From: Microbacterium sp. HD4P20 | Lineage (GTDB): Bacteria; Actinomycetota; Actinomycetes; Actinomycetales; Microbacteriaceae | Direction: 5' to 3' | Length of the DNA stretch: 64,000 nucleotides | NCBI RefSeq assembly: GCF_019449275.2 | Contig: NZ_JAHZQZ020000012.1 | Location: 124,001 to 188,000, forward strand | In this document: positions 60,698 through 64,000 of the stretch, piece by piece | Layout: every line of letters starts with the position of its first letter | Numbering within the stretch: position 1 is the stretch's first letter | Notes under the pieces: generated by a model | Seen by the model: only the letters and a program-made list of their open reading frames with translations | The model's database searches: none | Told to the model about the DNA's origin: nothing | Position numbers and translations under genes: made by a program

Positions 60698-61144
60698 ATG
60701 GAGGCAGGCGGACTGTTCGCCACCGAGGCGCTCGGCGATCCGATCACGACGCTCGAGGACTTGGTCGACGTGGTTCGACGCCATGATCGCGCGTACCTGC
60801 GCTACAGCGAGGGCCCGTCGAACGACCGCGAGGGGAGCGTTGACACCGAGAGCGGGCTCACGTTGCCCGGGCTGTCGGTCAACCCCCTCCACCCCGAGCA
60901 ATGGTGGACCCGGCCGCTCGAGGACTGGATCGCGCGCCAGGTGTGCCAGTACCGCGACCTGCAGCAGAAGAACCCCGACCGCTTCGCGTGGGTGCTCAGC
61001 GGCGTCGAAGTGGGCCGTGGGCCCGACTGCGAACCGCTACTGCGCGAAGTGACCCCGATCGCGCGGCTGGACGACCGGCTGCTCGACGAGGCCGACCGCC
61101 GGTACAAGGTCCGCTTCCGTGCGGGCCAAGGGCCGGAAGACTGA
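60698..61144 (+). CDS. Hypothetical protein, DUF6098-like
   Basis: A 148-residue soluble protein. The blocks VVRRHDRAYLRYSEGP, LTLPGLSVNPLHPEQWWTRPLEDWIARQVCQY and WVLSGVEVGRGPDCEPLL fit my memory of actinobacterial DUF6098 proteins, whose function is unknown. AGGAG lies five bases before the ATG; a GTG one codon earlier is also possible. It is followed closely by a second small gene. Confidence 0.7.
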   Translation: MEAGGLFATEALGDPITTLEDLVDVVRRHDRAYLRYSEGPSNDREGSVDTESGLTLPGLSVNPLHPEQWWTRPLEDWIARQVCQYRDLQQKNPDRFAWVLSGVEVGRGPDCEPLLREVTPIARLDDRLLDEADRRYKVRFRAGQGPED

Positions 61145-61165
61145 GAGAGAGAGCGAGGACCGCGA

Positions 61166-61510
61166 ATGTCTGACAACCGTGCCCCCGAGGGGCCGCCCGC
61201 GCCCGACGGCCAGCCAGGGCTTCAGCCCGTCCGCGACCGCGACACGTCGATCGAGCCCGACCCGACACGTGACCCGGCGCAGGTGGAATGGGATCGCACC
61301 GCCGCGGCGGACGCAGGCGTCTCGGAAGACCAACTCGACGAGGCCACGGCGACCGGTGACGACCCGGCCCACCTCCCCGCCGACGACGACGAGGTGCCGG
61401 CGACCGACCTGCCGGGCCAATCGCGGCAGCCCGAGACGCAGGGCATGGACCCCGAAGAGGCGGAGCTGGGAGATGCCGGGCAGGGCGATCTCGCCCCCGA
61501 GGATCTCTGA
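61166..61510 (+). CDS. Hypothetical acidic, disordered protein
   Basis: A 114-residue protein rich in Asp, Glu, Pro and Gly with almost no hydrophobic core (for example TGDDPAHLPADDDEVPATDLP). No domain is recognised. GCGAGGAC precedes the ATG. Such acidic low-complexity proteins are common in Microbacterium genomes. It may be co-transcribed with the preceding small gene. Coding status rests on position, ribosome site and composition. Confidence 0.6.
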   Translation: MSDNRAPEGPPAPDGQPGLQPVRDRDTSIEPDPTRDPAQVEWDRTAAADAGVSEDQLDEATATGDDPAHLPADDDEVPATDLPGQSRQPETQGMDPEEAELGDAGQGDLAPEDL

Positions 61511-61516
61511 CACGCA

Positions 61517-61550
61517 GCCGTGACTCACGCGCGGTGACGGATGTCACGGC
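61517..61550. terminator. Hairpin between convergent genes
   Basis: GCCGTGAC, 18-base loop, GTCACGGC, with a nested GTGAC-N4-GTCAC. Located between the acidic-protein gene and the HAAS-domain gene. Confidence 0.5.
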
Positions 61551-61574
61551 CTCAGAGCGCGGCATCCGCCCCAC

Positions 61575-62939
61575 TCACACGAAGCCGAACAGTGGCGGGA
61601 AGGCCACCACCACGATCGCCGCCCACGCGAGGTAGACCGGCACGTAGCCGGTCTGCCAGCGTTCGAGTCGATCGAACGGCGTGCGGTGCATCACGAACCG
61701 CAACTGCAGCCAGCCGGCGCCCGCGAGGTTCGCGACAAGGATGATGTTCAGGCCGAGCGATGCCAGCTTGTTCGGGCTCGCGCCGAACTCCGCGATGCGG
61801 CCCACCATCGCCACGAGCACCATGATGTCGACCACGAGCGCTGCCGCGACCATCACCAGCTGCATGCGCTCGAACCACGACGGTGGGGCGAGCGGGTCGC
61901 GGGCCGAGAACGAGTAGAGAAGCAGTGCGAGCACCACGACCAGCACGATGTCGAACAGGATGAGCAGGTCGCGCTGAGCGTTCCCGGAGTCCGCCAAAGT
62001 GCCCTGGAGGAACCCTGCGACGATGAAGGCCAGCAGCAGGAGCGTGAACAGCGGTGTGAACAGTCGCGTCAGCACGGGCGCGATGTTCTCGATGACGCTC
62101 TGCTTCGCCTCGACGAGCCAGGCTGCGATGATGATCGCGCCCGCGGCGCCACAGGGCAGCAGCCATTCGACGACGAAACCGCTGGCGTCGAGGTCGATCG
62201 CCGCGAAGACAGCGACGGTGAGTCCGACGAGCACAGCACCGCCGAGCGCGATGAGGACGAAGTACACGAACCACTCGCCGGTGAACCGGATGAAGTCCAT
62301 GCGCGCTCGTCCTGATCTGACCGCGCCGTTGACGTACGCGATGCCGGTGACGAGCCACAGCAGCACGACCGCGTGGAGGGCAGCGAGGAACAGCGTCGCG
62401 CCGTCGGGAGCGAACGGATACACCGCCATCACCACCGCCGTGATGGCGAACGGTGCCCCGACCATGACGATCGTGCTCGCCGAAGCGTGCCGCCTGACGA
62501 GGAAGTACGTCGCGAGGAACGGCAGCACCAGCAGTGCCGCGAAGCGTGCGTAGAACGCCCCGTCCGCGGCCCAGTTGATGCCGAAGAGCGCGGGAGCCTT
62601 GATGGCCAGACCGGCGCCGACGGCGAGCCCGAGCGCGAGCCACAGCGAGCGGCCGCGCGGCTGGGTCGGGGCGTCGGCGAACATGAGCTGCTTCCAGAGC
62701 CGCTCGGAGTGCTCGCGAGCGAACTCGCGAGAGAGCTCATCGAGTGCGCCGAGTCGCTTGACGCCGACGAGGAACGCCTCGTCGGGAGCCAGGCCGGATG
62801 CCTCCAGCCGGCCGATCTGGCCGCGCAGGTGGTCTTCGAGTTCGTCGACGTCCCGGCCTTCGATCGCCTCGCGTCGTGAGATGTACTCCCGCCACGTCGT
62901 GAGCTGCTCCTCGACGCGCGGATCCAGGTCGCCGGTCAT
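61575..62939 (-). CDS. HAAS/permease-prefix domain membrane protein
   Basis: A 454-residue protein. The N-terminal 75 residues (VEEQLTTWREYISRREAIEGRDVDELEDHLRGQIGRLEASGLAPDEAFLVGVKRLG) match the HAAS signalling/permease-prefix domain. They are followed by about ten membrane helices. HAAS proteins are paired with PadR-type regulators and may relay a membrane signal to them. Its start is one base after the padR stop, so the pair is an operon. Molecular function unknown. Confidence 0.8.
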   Translation of the reverse strand: MTGDLDPRVEEQLTTWREYISRREAIEGRDVDELEDHLRGQIGRLEASGLAPDEAFLVGVKRLGALDELSREFAREHSERLWKQLMFADAPTQPRGRSLWLALGLAVGAGLAIKAPALFGINWAADGAFYARFAALLVLPFLATYFLVRRHASASTIVMVGAPFAITAVVMAVYPFAPDGATLFLAALHAVVLLWLVTGIAYVNGAVRSGRARMDFIRFTGEWFVYFVLIALGGAVLVGLTVAVFAAIDLDASGFVVEWLLPCGAAGAIIIAAWLVEAKQSVIENIAPVLTRLFTPLFTLLLLAFIVAGFLQGTLADSGNAQRDLLILFDIVLVVVLALLLYSFSARDPLAPPSWFERMQLVMVAAALVVDIMVLVAMVGRIAEFGASPNKLASLGLNIILVANLAGAGWLQLRFVMHRTPFDRLERWQTGYVPVYLAWAAIVVVAFPPLFGFV

Positions 62940-62940
62940 C

Positions 62941-63315
62941 TCAGGCACCCCCGAACACCGGGGCGCCGGCGAAGGCGCTGCCACCGTCGCGGTCGGTCCA
63001 GACGCGCTGCAGCGCGGTGCTCACAACGCGCCACTGCCGCCGCTGCTCGGCGAAAGCCGCGCTGCCTGACGCGCTCAGCCGGTAGTGCTTGCGCGGGCGA
63101 CCGGTGGGGGAGGCTCCCCACGTGGCCTGGACGTGGCCGAGGCGCTCGAGGCGATGCAGAAGGGGATACAGCATGCCGTCACTCCATTCGAGCTCGCCGT
63201 CGGACAGTTCGCTGACGCGCTGCAGGATCGCGTAGCCGTACGACTCGCCTTCGGCGAGGATGCCCAGCACCATCGGTGTCGCGGCTGCGGCGACGAGGTC
63301 TTTGCCGATCTTCAT
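62941..63315 (-). CDS. PadR-family transcriptional regulator
   Basis: A 124-residue PadR: winged helix VLGILAEGESYGYAILQRVSELSDGELEWSDGMLYPLLHRLERLGHVQATWG, then the wing and dimerisation helix (GRPRKHYRLSASGSAAFAEQRRQWRVV). GGGAG precedes the ATG. A 17-bp-spaced direct repeat upstream is its likely autoregulatory operator. It is co-transcribed with the HAAS-domain protein. Confidence 0.92.
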   Translation of the reverse strand: MKIGKDLVAAAATPMVLGILAEGESYGYAILQRVSELSDGELEWSDGMLYPLLHRLERLGHVQATWGASPTGRPRKHYRLSASGSAAFAEQRRQWRVVSTALQRVWTDRDGGSAFAGAPVFGGA

Positions 63316-63333
63316 CAGAGCACTCCCATGCCT

Positions 63334-63364
63334 AGAGCTGCAAGGTACATAGAGCTACAAGGTA
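63334..63364. promoter_or_regulatory. Direct-repeat PadR operator
   Basis: AGAGCTGCAAGGTA and AGAGCTACAAGGTA (13 of 14 identical), start-to-start spacing 17 bases, 20 to 50 bases upstream of padR. Confidence 0.6.
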
Positions 63365-63465
63365 TCACGGCGCGCGCGCCGCGACACCCCGCGACGTGGG
63401 CATGCTCCACAATGGGCACACGAGCGGTCGATCCGGTCGCGTGAGCGCGAGACGAAGGAGCCGAC

Positions 63466-64000
63466 ATGGCACCACGGCGCGAGAAGGCGCCCCGTTCGGA
63501 GTTGAAGAACACCGCATACGAGATCTTCATCGGCATCCTGTCGATCCTGTCGATCGTCAACCTCGTGCTGATGTACGCGCTCGCGTCCGACCCGGCGCTG
63601 CAGCTGGTCCTGTCGGTCATGAACGCGCTGTTCAGCGCGATCTTCCTCGGCGACTTCGTCTACCGCATCAGCACCGCCCCCTCAGCGATGCACTATTTCT
63701 TCCGCGGGTTCGGCTGGGCCGATCTGCTTGCGAGCCTGCCTTTCGCACAGCTGAAGATCCTGCGCATCTTCCGGCTGATTCGCGTCTACCGGCTGATGCG
63801 CGATCTCGGGCCGCGCACCGTCTGGAAGACGCTGATCCACGACCGGGCGAACAGCGCCCTCATGACATTGCTGCTGATGGGCATCCTCGTGCTGCAGTTC
63901 GGCAGCCTGGCCATCCTCGCCGTCGAAGAGGACGCCGAAGGCGCGAACATCGCGTCGGCGTCCGACGCGCTGTGGTACACCGTGGTGACGATCTCCACGG
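63466..64000 (+). CDS. Voltage-sensor-type ion channel, 3' truncated by the window
   Basis: The first 178 residues are visible. Four hydrophobic helices follow a short basic N-terminus; the fourth-helix region LKILRIFRLIRVYRLMRDLG has Arg/Lys every third or fourth residue, the S4 voltage-sensor pattern. A further helix and the sequence DALWYTVVTIST, which normally runs into the TVGYGD selectivity filter, are cut by the window end. This is an ion_trans (potassium channel-like) protein. AAGGAG lies five bases before the ATG. The filter itself cannot be checked here. Confidence 0.85.
   Translation, partial: MAPRREKAPRSELKNTAYEIFIGILSILSIVNLVLMYALASDPALQLVLSVMNALFSAIFLGDFVYRISTAPSAMHYFFRGFGWADLLASLPFAQLKILRIFRLIRVYRLMRDLGPRTVWKTLIHDRANSALMTLLLMGILVLQFGSLAILAVEEDAEGANIASASDALWYTVVTIST

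Noticed and set aside
1..64000. Search for CRISPR arrays, insertion sequences, integrases, attachment sites, tRNA and rRNA
   Set aside because: No regularly spaced repeats, transposase or integrase motifs, or tRNA/rRNA-like stretches were seen; the accessory character rests on gene content only.

Overview
The window is GC-rich, densely packed actinobacterial chromosome. Tight ATGA/GTGA gene overlaps, frequent GTG starts, LacI/TetR/MocR regulators and the gene families present point to the Microbacteriaceae, probably Microbacterium or a close relative; this is inference from gene content, with no phylogenetic marker in the window. Nearly all of it is accessory catabolic and regulatory DNA. I saw no rRNA, tRNA, CRISPR array, insertion sequence or prophage gene.

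Region 1 (1 to about 24.0 kb) looks like an aromatic catabolism island. It has three divergent GcvT-fold, folate-dependent O-demethylase-like proteins (LigM/DesA type). One of them shares a minus-strand operon with a MetF-like methylene-THF reductase, PurU (formyl-THF deformylase), a substrate-binding-like protein with no export signal, and a close match to 4-oxalomesaconate hydratase (LigJ). Together these give a route for methyl groups: aryl-OCH3 to CH3-THF to CH2-THF to CHO-THF to formate. Also here are a MetE-core methyltransferase, an SsuABC-type importer followed by a cytosolic formylglycine-type sulfatase, a zinc-type alcohol dehydrogenase, a cupin, a TfdB-like phenol monooxygenase and a VAO/eugenol-oxidase-like flavoenzyme, with TetR and LysR regulators. 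The suggested substrates are methoxylated, possibly sulfated or alkylated, phenols.

Region 2 (24.2 to 29.0 kb): a LacI regulator and a DUF3237 protein diverge from an APC permease and a YtcJ-type amidohydrolase, with a CG-centred palindromic operator between them.

Region 3 (29.0 to 35.1 kb): a secreted polysaccharide lyase family 8 enzyme has a promoter covered by a double LacI operator. The same site recurs in front of the convergent LacI gene. A MerR regulator and a medium-chain quinone oxidoreductase follow.

Region 4 (35.1 to 42.4 kb): a sugar ABC importer, a cytosolic GH91 enzyme (difructose-anhydride hydrolase or inulin fructotransferase), a GH32 fructosidase, the truncated tail of a PfkB sugar kinase and a LacI regulator. 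This reads as an operon for uptake and cleavage of difructose anhydride or inulin oligomers whose kinase has been lost. Its promoter carries a tandem LacI operator.

Region 5 (42.4 to 51.1 kb) is mixed: a GT2 glycosyltransferase, a DGPF/YCII protein with an ECF42-type sigma factor, a MocR regulator and EamA exporter whose start codons overlap, a 100-residue unknown protein behind a CIRCE-like (HrcA) element, a GT1 glycosyltransferase, a Y-family polymerase and a TetR.

Region 6 (51.2 to 60.6 kb) is one long operon: CocE-type hydrolase, DUF3237, a family-5 ABC importer with a fused double ATPase, an amidase and a second DUF3237. A divergent TetR sits on a promoter-overlapping palindrome, and a 14-bp hairpin terminator ends the operon.

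Region 7 (60.7 kb to the end): two small hypothetical proteins, a PadR/HAAS-domain membrane protein pair, and a voltage-sensor-type ion channel cut off by the window edge.
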